Made by a program: the position numbers and the translations under genes
Shown here: in pieces, positions 1 to 12,028 of the stretch
Position numbering within the stretch: position 1 is the first letter of the stretch
How the letters are laid out: each line of letters begins with the position of its first letter
Notes under the pieces: model-generated
Told to the model about the DNA's origin: nothing
Database searches by the model: none
Seen by the model: only the letters and a program-made list of their open reading frames with translations
Source: Achatina immaculata
Taxonomy: Eukaryota; Mollusca; Gastropoda; Stylommatophora; Achatinidae
Length of the DNA stretch: 64,000 bases
Reading direction: 5' to 3'
Assembly (NCBI GenBank): GCA_009760885.1
Contig: CM019713.1
Location: 80,678,486-80,742,485 of the forward strand

Positions 1-345
1 CGCTCATGTTACATAACAAAGCTACTTCTAAGAATTATTATGAGAAGAACAAGGGAAAAGATACAAATGGAAATAGAAGATGAACAGTTCAGATTTTTTG
101 AAGGAAAGGGAACACACAATGCCATTTATGCTTTACGAACACTAAAAGAAAAAGCTGTAGTAGTAGAGAAAGATCTCTACTTATTCTTCATTGATTACAC
201 CAAGGCATTCGACAAGGTGAAACATGATGAGATTATTAAAATGTGTGAAGACATAAACATAGACGGCAAAGACCTGAGGATTGTAAAACATCTATACTGG
301 CAGCAAGAAGCAGCGATTCGAGTTGAAAATAAAACTGGAAAATCT
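1..345 (+). pseudogene. LINE reverse transcriptase fragment
   Basis: The frame from base 40 codes an RT palm fragment with YLFFIDYTKAFDKVKHDEI (the F-x-D-Y-x-K-A-F motif A region) and LYWQQEAAIRVENKTGK. It belongs to the endonuclease/RT type of non-LTR retrotransposon similar to the element at 30345-32397. It is cut at about 345 by a minus-strand GA-tailed RTE copy. Its start lies outside the window. Confidence 0.75.
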
Positions 346-1537
346 CTATCTCTCTCTGAACCTTAAGTGCCCAGGGCACATGGGGCTTCCGCAAGGGTTT
401 TCCACAAATGCCTGTCCTTCGCCTTTTTTTTTGCTCTTGCCCAGGTGAGCCCTCTATTGCTCAACATCCTCTCTGTTGTTCTTCTCCATGTCTCTTTTGG
501 TCTACCCTTACTTCTGTTCCCCTGTGGTGTCCATCTTAGTGCTATTTTTGGTAGTGAGTTGTCAGTCATTCGGAGCACATGTCCCAACCATCGCCAGCGT
601 CTTTCCTCAATAATTGTTGTCAGTGGTTTCATCTGCATTTCTGCTAATAAGATGTTATTTCTTATGGTGTTTGGCTAGAATATTTTCCTAATTCTTCGTA
701 AACATTTAGTCTGGAAAGAATTTAACTTGTTTTCTATGGTTTTGGTGATTTTCCAGCATTCACTTCCATAGAGTAGTACACTTAGAACATTACTCTTAAA
801 TATCCTGATTTTCATATTTATACTTAGTTTTTTTGATTTCCATATAGTCTGCAGCATTGCAAAAGCCTGGTTTGCTCTAGTAAGTCTGCTGTTGATGTCC
901 TCTGTGCTGTCTCCATTTTCTACTACTCTGCTGCCAAGGTATACAAATTCGTTGACCTCCTCCACTAACTTGTTATCTACTCTGAGTACATTTCTGTTGT
1001 TCACATTTTGTTTCATTAACTTTGTCTTTCCTACGTTGATCTTTAGTCCTATGTTGTTTGCATTCTGAGTTAGCTTGTTTATTTTCTCTTGCATATCTTT
1101 GTGACTGCTTGATAATAGACAAATGTCGTCCGCAAAGTCAAGGTCCTTCAGCACTGTGTCAAGGGTCCATTGTAATCCTCTGCGTTTGTCTGATGTTGCC
1201 TCCTTCATTAACCAGTCTACTGCCAAGATAAATAATGTTGGTGATAGTACACATCCCTGTTTCACTCCTGTTTGTACCCTAAAGCTACTGGAGGTATGTT
1301 CTCCACAGATAACTTTGCACTGAAAACCCTCGTATAGGGCTTTGATTACATTAACTATCTTATGGGGGAGGCCATGCCATCTTAGGATTTTCCACAGTGC
1401 ATCTCTGTTGACACTGTCAAAGGCTTTCTCAAAATCAATGAATAATGCATATGTTGTACTATGCCACTCATTTGCCTGTTCTAATATTTGTCTAAGTACA
1501 AATATGTGGTCTATGCATGATCTTCCTTTCCTGAATC

Positions 1538-1541
<4 letters not shown>
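345..1541 (-). mobile_element. RTE-type LINE, 5'-truncated copy (family A)
   Basis: The minus strand carries the 3' half of the same element as 54154-57266: the RT part with LDFADDICLLSSSHKDMQ (FADD catalytic motif), then the C-terminal LGHVLRMTDNSLPKIALRW and the ending APCALGT, followed by a short (GA)n tail at 345-357. Two frames (1265-675, 638-363) are separated by stops and shifts, so it is dead. It is truncated at an (AT)n tract at about 1541. Confidence 0.85.

Positions 1542-1588
<47 letters not shown>
1541..1588. repeat. (AT)n microsatellite
   Basis: About 48 bp of uninterrupted AT dinucleotides sit exactly at the truncated 5' edge of the RTE copy. Nothing else is recognised from 1589 to 2378 except a short LINE tail at about 2006-2071 (gcatgtcccttgcggaactt). 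Confidence 0.9.
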
Positions 1589-1590
<2 letters not shown>

Positions 1591-2005
1591 TTATAAAGTA
1601 GTAGTTTAATAAGACTCTTTCACTTCACTAACCCACCCTAGGTTGTATTCATTGTCACGTTGTGCTACCGTTTCATGAATTTGAAAAAAGTTCAAGAATC
1701 GTCTGTGATTATCTTTGTTGGAACGTATTTATCATTCTAATGTGTAACAGCATATTAATAAAGAAAACATCAGTTGAAACGGGCATCCAATTAAATACAT
1801 AGAACATAATAAGCATAATTAATACAATGATGGGGTGAACATAAAACTAAACATATGTGGCTGGACACAACAATACATTAACTCTGTAACTGCTTTCTTC
1901 AAGACTCCTGGAACTCGGTTACTTTCTTCTCGTATCAGTAAGTCATTTTCCAGAACCCACCCGCGAGCAGTTGTGCCTGATGAAATAAAGTTAAATAATT
2001 GTTAC

Positions 2006-2071
2006 ATTCATTTCATTCATTCATTTGCATGTCCCTTGCGGAACTTTGCCTCCCAAATAGCACTCCTGTTA
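2006..2071 (-). mobile_element. LINE 3'-end fragment (family C)
   Basis: The sequence cattcattcatttgcatgtc followed by ccttgcggaactttgcctcc matches the start of the inverted LINE piece at 40195 and the region near 49350. It is a short severely truncated 3' end with an (ATTC)n/(GAAT)n tail. Confidence 0.6.
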
Positions 2072-2378
2072 CATTAGTAAGATTAAATAATTCTTACATT
2101 AGTAAGAGTAAATAAGTCTTACATTAGTCTGCATCAGCGAAATTACATACACTACCGTAAACAAAGCATTCACTGAACTAATTTATCTCATTTAACAAAG
2201 AAAATAAATCTGTCACTACATTTCTTATTTCAAAATCAAGGTAAATGATAGTTGATTTCTGCCCAGAATAACAGAGAATTTATCCGGAGATACCATATTT
2301 ATGTGAAGATCTATTAGTGTATTACTACTAACACTAAACAAGTGATTTGCCCACACACTGTACTGTACTAGTATGTAC

Positions 2379-5300
2379 CAGTCCTCAGTAGCTAAATCGC
2401 TAAAGACGCACTTCAAAAGTGCAGTGGCAACTGGAAGATCATGAGTTAGATCCCGGGACCGGGAAAAAAAAAAGCAACAACTCACAAGACCTCTGGGAGT
2501 CATGACCCAGAGGGGCCCACAACCCCACTTAGAGTGTCAGGAGTTTAATAGGGCCGAAACACTTGTCTGAGGGGGGGGGTACTTCCTCTGATGATCTGAA
2601 GGAGTTGTGTTGTTGTTCCACTCTCTACAGTAGAGAGTTTACTGCATATAGAGCATGGTGATGCCACTGACAATCGGGAAAGACCGATGGACAGTCGGGA
2701 AAGACCGACAGACACTGGGAAAGACCAGAATCCTCACTGTGAAAGCGTCCCTGAACTGGGCTGTCCGGGCCAGCAATCCTGTCAGCTGACATACTATTGC
2801 TACAAAGTCCAAAAAGAAAAAATGCCCCCAGGATTCACCGAAAGAGGGGGGGGGGGAGAATGATGGATCCGCAGGTGACTATACGGAAACGACCATGCCC
2901 GCCCTAATTCAGAACAGCGGATAGAGTATCCATGCATCTGTGGCAGGAAATTTAACACTGAACGTGGCATGAAGATACACAGAACGAAGAAGGGATGTGG
3001 TGGTTCCTTGCTGCCCAATACTCAACAGTGCACTGCGACGCCAGTCTCAGATAAGATATTAGAAGATCTCTGTCAGCACAGAGAATATTCAGGTTGGGTC
3101 ATGCAGCAGGGAGGCAACTCAGCTCTCCGACGAGACCTGAGACAAAATTAACTTTCCACCAGCAAGTGCAAAAACCATATGGGAATACCTAGACTCAGGA
3201 TTATGCAAAGAACTGGACAAACAGCTAAGAGGGAAAAACCTTGAGCAAAAACTGGAAGCATTTGGTAACATCATATATCTTCACTGCCACAAAGAGTTTG
3301 GAACCAAACAGGCAAAACGAGAAAAAGCGACACCAAGAAAGTCCAGAAGGCAGAGGAAAATAGAAGCAATAAGACAGCAGAAGAACCATGCCCGGAAAAT
3401 GTCCAAGAAGGCACATGAATCAGAAAAAGAAGGACTAAGACAGGTTTGGCAGCATCTAAAATCCCAGCACAATGCCCTTTGCAGAGCTGAAAGACTATGT
3501 AAAAGGAAGAGGGAAACCAGATACGCAAGAGAGAAGTTCTACAGAGATCCCTTCGGATTTGCCAAGCAGTTATTTGAACAGCCAAAGTCAGGTACGCTGA
3601 AAGCAGGTAAGGAGGTGCTCGAGGAACATCTGAGCAAACATACTCTGATAAAAATCAGCATACACCTCTCGAGCTGATGAAAGGTCTAGTGTGGCCCTGT
3701 GCACCAGGCAGCAGATTCAAATGCAGCCACCAACCTTACAAGAAGTAGAGAGCGTTGTAAGAAAAGCTAAAGGCAAGTCAGCACCAGGCCCAAATGGCGT
3801 CCCTTACATACTATACAAAAGATGCCCTGAAGAACTAAAGAAGCTCCATAAACTCCTAAGAACAGCATGGACCAAAGGAGTCATATGTAAAGAATGGAAA
3901 AGGAATAACAGAGTATACATCCCCAAGGAGCATAATTCCACTGAAATCAACCAGTTCCGACCCATCTCACTTCTGAATGTGGAAGGAAAGATATTCTTCT
4001 CTGTGATGGCAAAAAGACTAACAACATACCTCCTAGACAATGGTTACGTTGATATAACCGTGCAGAAGGGAGGAATTCCATGTTTCCCAGGATGTCTCGA
4101 GCATGCGTCAATGATTTGGGAAGCTATTCAGCAGGCTAAATCTGGAAAGCAAGATCTACAGGTAATATGGCTTGACCTAGCCAATGCGTATGTCTCAGTA
4201 CCATACCAGATGATATGGCTAGCAGTAGACATGTATCATGTGCCAAAAGAAATCACAAATATGCTGAAAAGGTACTTCACATGGTTCCTCATGAAGATAT
4301 ACTACAAGATGGATCGAGCTCCAGGTAAGAATTGCAATGGGTTGTACAATATCTCCCATACTGTTTGTACTAGTCATGCAAGTAATCCAGAGAGCAGCAG
4401 AAGGAGCAGCAGAAGGCCCAAGGTTCAGAAATGGATGTCAAATGCCACCACTAAAAGTATTCATGGATGACACAACAGTATTAGCAACCAGTGAAGCACA
4501 GGCACGAAAGATGTTAGAGCGTTTGGACAGCTTTATCATATGGTGCCGCATGAGCTTCAAGCCAAAGAAGTCAAGAAGCCTGTCACTCATGAAAGGGAAA
4601 GTGATAGAAAGATCGTACACAGTGGCAAATCAAATAATCCTGACTGTAGGGGAAGAGCCAGTGAAGAGTCTTGGCAGAGTATATGATGCATCCATGAAGG
4701 ACTCAAGTGCTGTGAAGCAGGTTATAGAAATGGCGCAGAGTGAACTGAGCATCACAGACAAAAGCAGGCTACTGGGTAAGTTCAAAATATGGTGCCTCCA
4801 GTTCATGCTGATTCCAAAACTGATGTGGCCACTACTCATTTACGAAGTAAGTACCAGCACAGTAGAGGCAGTCGAAAGAAATATAAATAAAGCCATAAGA
4901 AAGTGGTTGGGCGTACCACCAGGATTAACTGATGTAGCACTGTACTGCAAGAAGAGCAAACTGCAGCTGCCATTCAAATCTGTGGTTGAAGAATACAAGG
5001 TAGGAAAAACAAGACTTGCAATGATGCTACAAGAATCTACAGATCCGGTGGTACGAGAAGTGCAGCCAACACTTAAAACTGGACGAAAATGGAAAGTAGG
5101 TGAGGAAGTGACCACAGCCAGGGAAACGCATGAGCTGAAAGAAGTAATAGGGTACACCCAGACCAACAGAAGGGGATTCGGTCATGGCGAAATCAAATGA
5201 TGGTCAAAGGCCTCCTGCAAGGAAAGAAAGGATATGATCATCAGTGAAGTAAGGAATTCAGAGGATGACAAGCGGGTCCAGAAGGCAGTCAAACAATCAC

Positions 5301-6140
5301 AACAAGAGCAATGGACAACATGGGAGGAAGTCCTGCAGAGATCACTAACATGGAATGACATCTGGAAAATGGCACCCTTGAGGCTCAGATTCATCATCAG
5401 AGCTACATATGACCTTCTGCCTACAGGCCCCAACCTATACAAATGGGGTGTATCAGAAGATACAAAGTGCCCTCTCTGCAACGGAGGGCAAACGTTGGAA
5501 CATGTGCTGTCCGCATGTAGAGTGTCTTTAGGGCAAGGACGCTACACCTGGCGGCACAACAGAGTGTTGCAGGAACTAGTAGCCACCGTAGACAGGGCAA
5601 AAGATAAAGCAAATAACAGCAAAAGAGTTGAGGTCCCACCTAAATATTTCATAGGTGCTGTTACGACATCAAATATTGAAATCAGAGACATTCCCTTACC
5701 ATCACTGCTAGATGGTGCAAATGACTGGGATGTGATAGCAGACCTTCCAGGAAGAAGAGAATACCCGACTGCCATCAAGAACACAGGACTGCGACCAGAC
5801 ATTGTAGTGTACTCCACAGAAAAACAGGAATTAATAATGATCGAACTTACGGTCCCATAAGAAACTAGAACAGAGGAACAGCATTTATTCAAATTGGAGA
5901 AGTACAATGATCTGGTCAAGCAACTGAGGCAGGGGGCAGGAGTCAGGGCAAAAGTGATAGCTGTAGAAGTGGGAGCAAGAGGATTCGTAGCAACATCAGC
6001 ATATGACCTGTGTAAGCAACTGGGCATAAAGGGACAAGCAAGAGCAAGGGCATTGAGAAGCCTTTCAGAAACAGCAGAAAATGCCTCATGCTGGCTGTGG
6101 AGTATGCGAAACAAGCATTGGGAACATAAATAATTTCATT
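2379..6140 (+). mobile_element. HERO/R2-like non-LTR retrotransposon, copy 1
   Basis: Order: tRNA-like 5' module (2379-2460), 5' leader (2461-2850, with a G run), an N-terminal C2H2-like finger (CICGRKFNTERGMKIHRTKK), RT, a CCHC-like knuckle (CPLCNGGQTLEHVLSACR) and a C-terminal restriction-like endonuclease. This architecture, with no APE endonuclease, is that of the R2/HERO group. Several stops and frameshifts interrupt the single expected ORF, so it is inactive. The closely similar copy at 58095-61480 confirms the boundaries of the coding part. Confidence 0.82.
2926..6133 (+). pseudogene. ORF of HERO/R2-like element (zinc finger, RT, restriction-like endonuclease), broken
   Basis: Open segments at 2969-3151, 3399-3677, 3691-4470, 4337-5200, 5234-5860 and 5894-6133 follow one another in changing frames. 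Visible motifs: C2H2-type finger near the start; RT motifs APGPNGVPYILYK, FRPISLLNVEGK, VIWLDLANAYVSVP (motif A Asp) and FMDDTTVLATS (motif C, here MDDT); knuckle CPLCNGGQTLEHVLSAC; endonuclease RPDIVVYSTEKQELIMIELTVP (the PD...E/D-x-K-like nuclease core). At 5858-5860 a TAA interrupts just after ELTVP, where copy 2 continues one codon more (Tyr) before its own stop. The tail ends MRNKHWEHK. Confidence 0.82.
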
Positions 6141-6155
6141 TGCCACAACCAATAT

Positions 6156-6424
6156 CAGTCCTCCGTAGCTAAATCGCTAACGACGGACTTCAAAACTGCA
6201 GTGGCAACTGGAAGATCATGGGTTCAATCCCGGGACCGGGGAAAAAAAAGCAACAACTCACAAGACCTCTGGGAGTCATGACCCAGAGGGGCCCACCCCC
6301 CTTAGAGTGTCAGGAGTTTAATAGGGCCGAAACACTTGTCTGAGGGGGGGGGGTACTTCCTCTGATGATCTGAAGGAGTTGTGTTGTTGTTCCACTCTCT
6401 ACGGTAGAGAGTTTACTGCATATG
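6156..6424 (+). mobile_element. tRNA-derived SINE-like module (also forms the HERO 5' end)
   Basis: The sequence starts cagtcctccgtagctaaatc and carries an A-box-like tagctaaatcgctaacg (6166-6182) and a good B box ggttcaatcc (6221-6230) in a type II tRNA-like frame with a long variable arm. It is followed by a 180-bp body (caacaactcacaagacctct ... gtagagagtttactgcat). It is about 95% the same as 2379-2650 at the 5' end of the preceding LINE, so the LINE is bounded by direct copies of this module. Confidence 0.7.
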
Positions 6425-6439
6425 TGTGCGTGTGTAGCT

Positions 6440-8545
6440 AACTGTCTTGAAGTACTGAATTGAATATTCTTAATTTTCTATTACAAACGTCAATATTGAC
6501 ATGGCAGATTTACTTGACTGCTACACGTGTGACACAACAGACGTCACATTGTTATACACCGTGTGACAAGTGTGACACATAAAAACCCAGGACAACAGCC
6601 ACTACATATCCGTACGCGAACGTGACCAGTTATATGTAATCAACTCACTCAACACCACAGTTGACAATCAACATGAATCCAATAATCACAGGATTCAACG
6701 TGTACAGAAATCATAAAAGTTCAATGATGAAATTCCATTTGTTAAATGTGTGTTGTAAATGGATGTGGTGTATAAACTGATGGAAACAGTTACAATGAGA
6801 ATAAACAAACGGTCCGGGCTATTAACATCGTTAACATCGTCAAGTGACCTTCACACTAACATACAACATCAAAAACATACTAAACTCATATATACCAAAA
6901 ACCCCATACACAACCTTCCACCTAATAATAACATTTTGTTCTAAAAGGGACAATCAACTTAAAACACTACATAATAAACTTTACAAGCTTTTGTCCTAAC
7001 AAGGACAAATCCATCTATCAAAAACTACATACTAACTTTCCCCACATTTGTCCTAACAAGGACAATCAACTACAAAACTTACATGACGAAGCAAGTTCTA
7101 ACAAACATCCTTACCAGGGAAAACTCACACACGACCTGTCTCTACAACATTCAGACGGAAAACTCATTCCTACCTCCCGCCAGTCAGATCACGTGACTGA
7201 GTTCTCAGTCGGAACACGAAGATAGGTTTTTCCGTGCTAAAATAAACAGACGAGGTGTGGTCTATAACAACAGGGTTTCTCACAGAAAGTCTGTAATATT
7301 CTGTTAAAGAATATCTCTTCCCCCCCCCCCCACCCAAATGTAAGGATTTGCTCCCTGCAAATCTCTCAGAGGGAAGCACCCCAAAGAGTTCCATCACTAA
7401 ACATTTTTTGGAGGCCTCTTGCAACAACAAAAAATTCAAACAACAAAAATGACCTGCCATCACATATTCTTACAATATTCTATCACGTGAATGGCAAAAA
7501 ACAAACTAAACATTATATGCATATCTTGGCCTCTATTTCACACCGTTGTCTTGCCTAAGAAATAGGACAGGAACAAAGGATATACTCTTACACAAAGAAA
7601 ACTGTCTGACTAGTGTCTAAGCTTGCTTCTGTACTAGGCCAATGGAATGTCTTCGGAACTCGTAGAGGAGTTATCACTCGAAGGGGCCACAACAGTTGCG
7701 GGCCCATCCATACGAGAAGGGGAAGTATTTTGTTGCCACAGTCAAGCTGTGGCTCTTGTATATGGTTCATTCCGAACATTCCTCAACAAATGTATGAATG
7801 CATCGCCATTTCTTCATGCATGTGCCTCATCACCGCCGACATCCGACTCAACATTGTCAGCATCACTACTGCTGGAAGTGGTTCTTTCCTCCAGTGGAGG
7901 CAGAACAAACCTCGCTGAACGCAAACTGTGCAACCTCTGAGAAGGAGGCTCCCTCCACTGAACCTCCACACTGAATAAAATGGGGCCCACCGCCCATTTA
8001 ACTTGGAATGGCGTGCATGGATCCTATACGCTGCACTGTCTCCCATGGAAATGTTAGGCATCTCCGCACGTTCAGTGTGACCTGCTCTCTGTCTGGAGCG
8101 AGACTTATTTAAATGCCTAAATATTTGAAGGAACGTACGGTGCTGCTGCATCATCCTAACTTCTGTAGGGTCCTCCCCATAGAAATGAACATAGGGGCGC
8201 AACAAGTTATCCATGGGTACCCAAGGGTGCCTGCCGTATATAAAGAAGGGATACATCCCAATACTCTCATCTACGTTCATACGAATGGCCCCCATTGCCA
8301 TTGGTCAGAACACAACCCACATCTGCGGAATCTCATGCACATGCTTCGACAAAATATCTATGTGGGTGCGATGCATTCTTTCATTCCTGGCGTTGCTCTA
8401 TGGGTGATACAACGCCTTAGTAATATGTTGAACATGGAGCTGCTTAAACAGGTGAGTTGTGGTCTATAACTATTTGACCATAACAGCAGGGTTTCTCAGA
8501 GAAAGTCTGTAATATTCTGTTACATAACATTTCCCCTCCCCCAAA
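6440..8545 (-). mobile_element. Gypsy-type LTR retrotransposon remnant
   Basis: On the minus strand: an LTR start fragment (8530-8461), the integrase end (8460-7940), a polypurine tract (RC of the C-run at 7320-7334) and a 3' LTR (about 7313-6440). The LTR matches the solo LTR at 21222-22089 in the opposite orientation (shared: accacagttgacaatcaaca-like stretch, cctaacaaggacaatcaac-like stretches, ggtttctcacaga). A second LTR edge with its own purine tract lies at 8461-8545, so the element is internally rearranged and most of gag-pol is missing. Confidence 0.68.
7783..8460 (-). pseudogene. Gypsy-type integrase, C-terminal half, broken
   Basis: Read from 8457 downwards: LHVQHITKALYHP, stop, NARNERMHRTHIDILSKHV, HEIPQMWVVF, stop, then AIRMNVDESIGMYPFFIYGR, a charged linker, and KLNGRWAPFYSVWRF. 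These match the gypsy/retroviral-type integrase core end (YHPQxNGxxERxHRTLK), the W-x-x-x-L-P-x-A-x-x-AxR region, G-x-x-P-F-x-x-x-x-GR, and the C-terminal KL-x-x-R-W-x-G-P-Y segment. At least two in-frame stops and loss of the catalytic Asp region make it non-functional. Confidence 0.78.
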
Positions 8546-8689
8546 GAAGAGATTTTGTGTGTAACAATATGTTGTTCAAAATGAAAATAGTGAAGTTGAC
8601 AATGAAGAGTTTTCCTTTCTGTTGATGTTATGTTGTAGATCTCTTTACTTCTCACCATACGAATTTTTAAAAAAACTTCTATAGGAGTT

Positions 8690-9213
8690 AATGATGTTTA
8701 TTCTGCTCTGATGATCTCCTTCTTTAAGAGTTAATGATGTTTTTTTTTCTGCTATGATGATTTCTTTGTATAAGAATTATTAATGTTTATTCTTCTCTGA
8801 TGATCTACTTGTATAAGAGTTAATGAAGTTTATTCTGCTTTGATGATCTACTTGTATAAGATTTAATGATGTTTATTCTGTTCTGATGATCTCCTTGTAT
8901 AAGAGCTAATGATCTTTATTCTGTTCTGATGGTCTCCTTGTATAAGAGCTAATGATGTTTATTCTGTTCTGATGATCTCCTTGTATAAGAGTTAATAATG
9001 CTTAATCTGCTCTGATGATCTCCTTGTATAAGAGCTAATGATATTTATTCTGCTCTGATGATCTCCTTGTATAAGAGCTAATGATCTTTATTCTGTTCTG
9101 ATGATCTCCTTGTATAAGAGCTAATGATGTTTATTCTGTTCTGATGATCTACTTGTATAAGAGCTAATGATGTTTATTCTGCTCTGATGATCTCCTTGTA
9201 TAAGAGTTAATGC
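8690..9213. repeat. Minisatellite, about 46-bp unit
   Basis: About 11 units of the form taatgatgtttattctgctc / tgatgatctccttgtataag follow one another with 1-4 differences each. No protein role is evident. Confidence 0.9.
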
Positions 9214-9384
9214 AGTCAGTGTGTTATACCAAGTCAGACTACAGATACATTTTTTTACTTTTATTTGTTACAACTTCCGATTCAGCAAAGATGGTAGGTC
9301 CCATTTGTCTGATTAACCCCCGCACAAGCGATGCTCTGACTGTTATGATATTGGATGTGGAGTTGGATTTCTGCCCTGCTGGTT

Positions 9385-9889
9385 GAAACAGATGATTGGG
9401 GAAGAGGGGTTGCAGAGAAAATAGCGGGGTTGCAGAGTGATGCTGTGAGGAAGTTTGAAAAGTAAGCGGGGTTGCAGAGTGATGCTGTGAGGAAGTTTGA
9501 AAAGTAAGAAGGGGTGGATTTAGTGGAGAGGTACTATAATGATTGAAGAAGATGATGTTACGTGTAACTAAACAGCAAGTTTAACCCATGTGGTTCCAGC
9601 GTCCCATAATTTTGAATGCAGCGGTTCTCAAGTGCCAGGCGGTATTTTAAATGTCACTCAGATGACACAAACCGCCTGGCACTTGAGAACCGCTGCATTC
9701 AAAATTATGGGACGCTGGAACCACATGGGTTAAACTTGCTGTTTAGTTACACGTAACATCATCTTCTTCAATCATTATAGTACCTCTCCACTAAATCCAC
9801 CCCTTCTTACTTTTCAAACTTCCTCACAGCATCACTCTGCAACCCCGCTATTTTCTCTGCAACCCCTCTTCCCCAATCATCTGTTTCAA
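9385..9889. repeat. Long near-perfect palindrome (inverted repeat, 27-bp spacer)
   Basis: The left arm 9385-9643 is the reverse complement of the right arm 9671-9889. I saw no mismatches, apart from an extra tandem copy of a 42-bp piece (gcggggttgcagagtgatgc...) in the left arm at about 9423-9507. The spacer is 9644-9670. The right arm runs on into a Penelope-like terminal region. A transcript would form a hairpin of more than 200 bp. Confidence 0.92.
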
Positions 9890-10275
9890 TTTCTCCTAGC
9901 TAGGTCGATATTGCGTCACTCTCTCTCCCCTCCCCGGTTCCCCATCCACCACCCCCAGTTACAACCCACTGACCACGTGTCACAGGTCTCTATTTAAACA
10001 GTCTCCACATCCCACTAGATTCATTCCTGACACACACCGCCAGACAAGCCACACCTTGAATTTACAGCTAAGTACTCTTTAAAAAAAGTTTTTTAAAATT
10101 AATTTATTTATTATTATTTTTTTTTAACAGTATTCATGTGAATCTATACTTTATCTCCTCTCTCTATTTCTTCGTCCTGTATGTTTTTGTATGATTAATG
10201 CTCACGCCGAAACGTCACAACTTTGTAATCGTTAAGTAATAAAGCTGCTCCTAATTTTTTCCTATTTTATACATT
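9671..10275 (+). mobile_element. Penelope-like terminal region (pLTR-like) fragment
   Basis: Downstream of the palindrome: tatttaaacagtctccacat, then ttcgtcctgtatgtttttgt, gctcacgccgaaacgtcac (10199-10217) and ttttatacattctg. The same order (cgttctgtatgt, gctcacgccgaaat, tatacattct) occurs in the terminal repeats of the Penelope-like element at 51519-53038. Known: such terminal regions of Penelope-like elements carry hammerhead ribozyme sequences with a ...GCCGAAA... half-core. No coding part remains. Confidence 0.55.
10193..10219 (+). ncRNA. Hammerhead-ribozyme-like relic
   Basis: The sequence attaatgctcacgccgaaac followed by gtc resembles the hammerhead arrangement CUGAUGA, short stem II, GAAA, then stem III with a GUC. 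The GAAA side is kept. The CUGAUGA side is degraded (aTGATtA) and the stem II G-C pairing is weakened (atgc/gcc). It is probably inactive. Confidence 0.35.
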
Positions 10276-10794
10276 CTGTTTATGTGCTCTGCACTTTAGA
10301 AGCTACTTAACTTTCTAGACATGGTTATTGGAGTCTGCCCCGATATCCCTCCACAGTGGGTTAAGCATAAAAATCTGCGAGATGGCCAAGTCGACTGAAG
10401 CGCTGTACTCTCGTGACCAAACGGTTGCTCGTCCTATCGGAATCAGTATTTTAAGTCCCAGGTAACTGCGTTTTTTTCTCAACGATTGAAGTACTTTGTC
10501 TACGATTTTTCAAAGGTTAAGCATGCAACACTGTGCCCTATCACGTTAATGCAATGAATTATAGCTATTGTACATGCAATAATAACAAAACACAGGAAAC
10601 AACGTCAGCATTCCGCAACGTACAGGTACAGAGTTCATTTGTCACTTGTCGGTAAAGAGGTCAGTTGTCATATATCAATGCAGATGTCAGATGTCGGTAC
10701 AGACGACAGGTGTGATACGTTGGTAAAGAAGTCACATGTCAGAGAGTTCAGACGTCTGATGACGTACGTTGGTCAGAGGTAAGCTGCCACAAGT

Positions 10795-12028
10795 GAAAGA
10801 TACAGTAAAACATATACTGGATAAGTAAAGCATATATAATAGATACAGTAAACCATATATACTAGATACAGTAAAACTCATACTGGATAAGAAAACCATA
10901 TATACTAGATACAGTAAACCATATATACTAGATACAGTAAAACTCATACTGGATAAGTAAACCATATATACTAGATACAGTAAATCATATATACTAGATA
11001 CAGTAAAACTCATACTGGATGAGTAAACCATATATACTAGATACAGTAAATCATATATACTAGATACAGTAAAACTCATACTGGATGAGTAAACCATATA
11101 TACTAGATACAGTAACTCATATATACTAGATACAGTAAACCATATATACTAGATACAGTAAACCATATATATATACTAGATACAGTAAACCATATATACT
11201 AGATACAGTAAACCATATATATTAGATACAGTAAACCATATATACTAGATACAGTAAACCATATATACTAGATACAGTAAACCATATATACTAGATACAG
11301 TAAACCATATATACTAGATACAGTAAAACACATACTGGATAAGTAAAACATATATACTAGACGCAGTAAAACATATGTACGAGAAACAGTAAAACATAAA
11401 CTGGATAAACAAAATATATATATTAGATGCAATGAAACATATATACTAGATACAGTAAAACATATACTGCATAATTAAACCATACATACTAGATGCAGTA
11501 AATATAAACTGCATACAGTAAAACATATATACCGTATACAGTAGAACATATACTGCATAAAGTAAAACATATATACCTGATACAGTAAAGCATTCACTGG
11601 ATACAGTACAATATATACCAGATGCAGTAAAATATATAATGGATATGTAAAGCATAAATACTAGATACAGTAAAACATATATACTGCATACAGTAAAACA
11701 TATACTGCATACAGTAAAACAAATACTGCATGCAGTAAAACATATATTGCATACAGTAAACATATACTACATACACCAAAACATATACTGCATACAGTAA
11801 AACATATACTGCATACACCAAAACATATACTGCACAAAGTAAAACATATACTGCATACAGTAAAACATATACTGCATACAGTAAAACATATACTGCATAA
11901 AGTAAAACATATACTGCACACAGTAAAACATATACTGCATACAGTAAAACATATACTGCATATAGTAAAGCATATACTGCATACACCAAAACATATACTG
12001 GGTACAATAAAACATATACTGCATACAG
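10795..12028. repeat. Minisatellite of 21-23-bp units
   Basis: Two related unit types: actagatacagtaaaccata-tat (10800-11345) and actgcatacagtaaaacata-t (11480-12028), both built around atacagtaaa. The reverse strand stays open in long frames of Tyr/Val/Phe/Cys repeats only because the unit is mostly 21 bp. I see no sign of a real protein. The stretch 10276-10794 holds nothing I recognise. Confidence 0.93.

Noticed and set aside
367..678. Plus-strand frame of 103 residues repeated at 45657-45968 and opposite 56884-57231
   Set aside because: It is the antisense shadow of the conserved 3' coding end of the RTE family A element.
10370..10470. tRNA-like sequence (gatggccaagtcgactgaag ...)
   Set aside because: It has an A-box-like part, but no good B box and no acceptor stem pairing; at most a decayed SINE.
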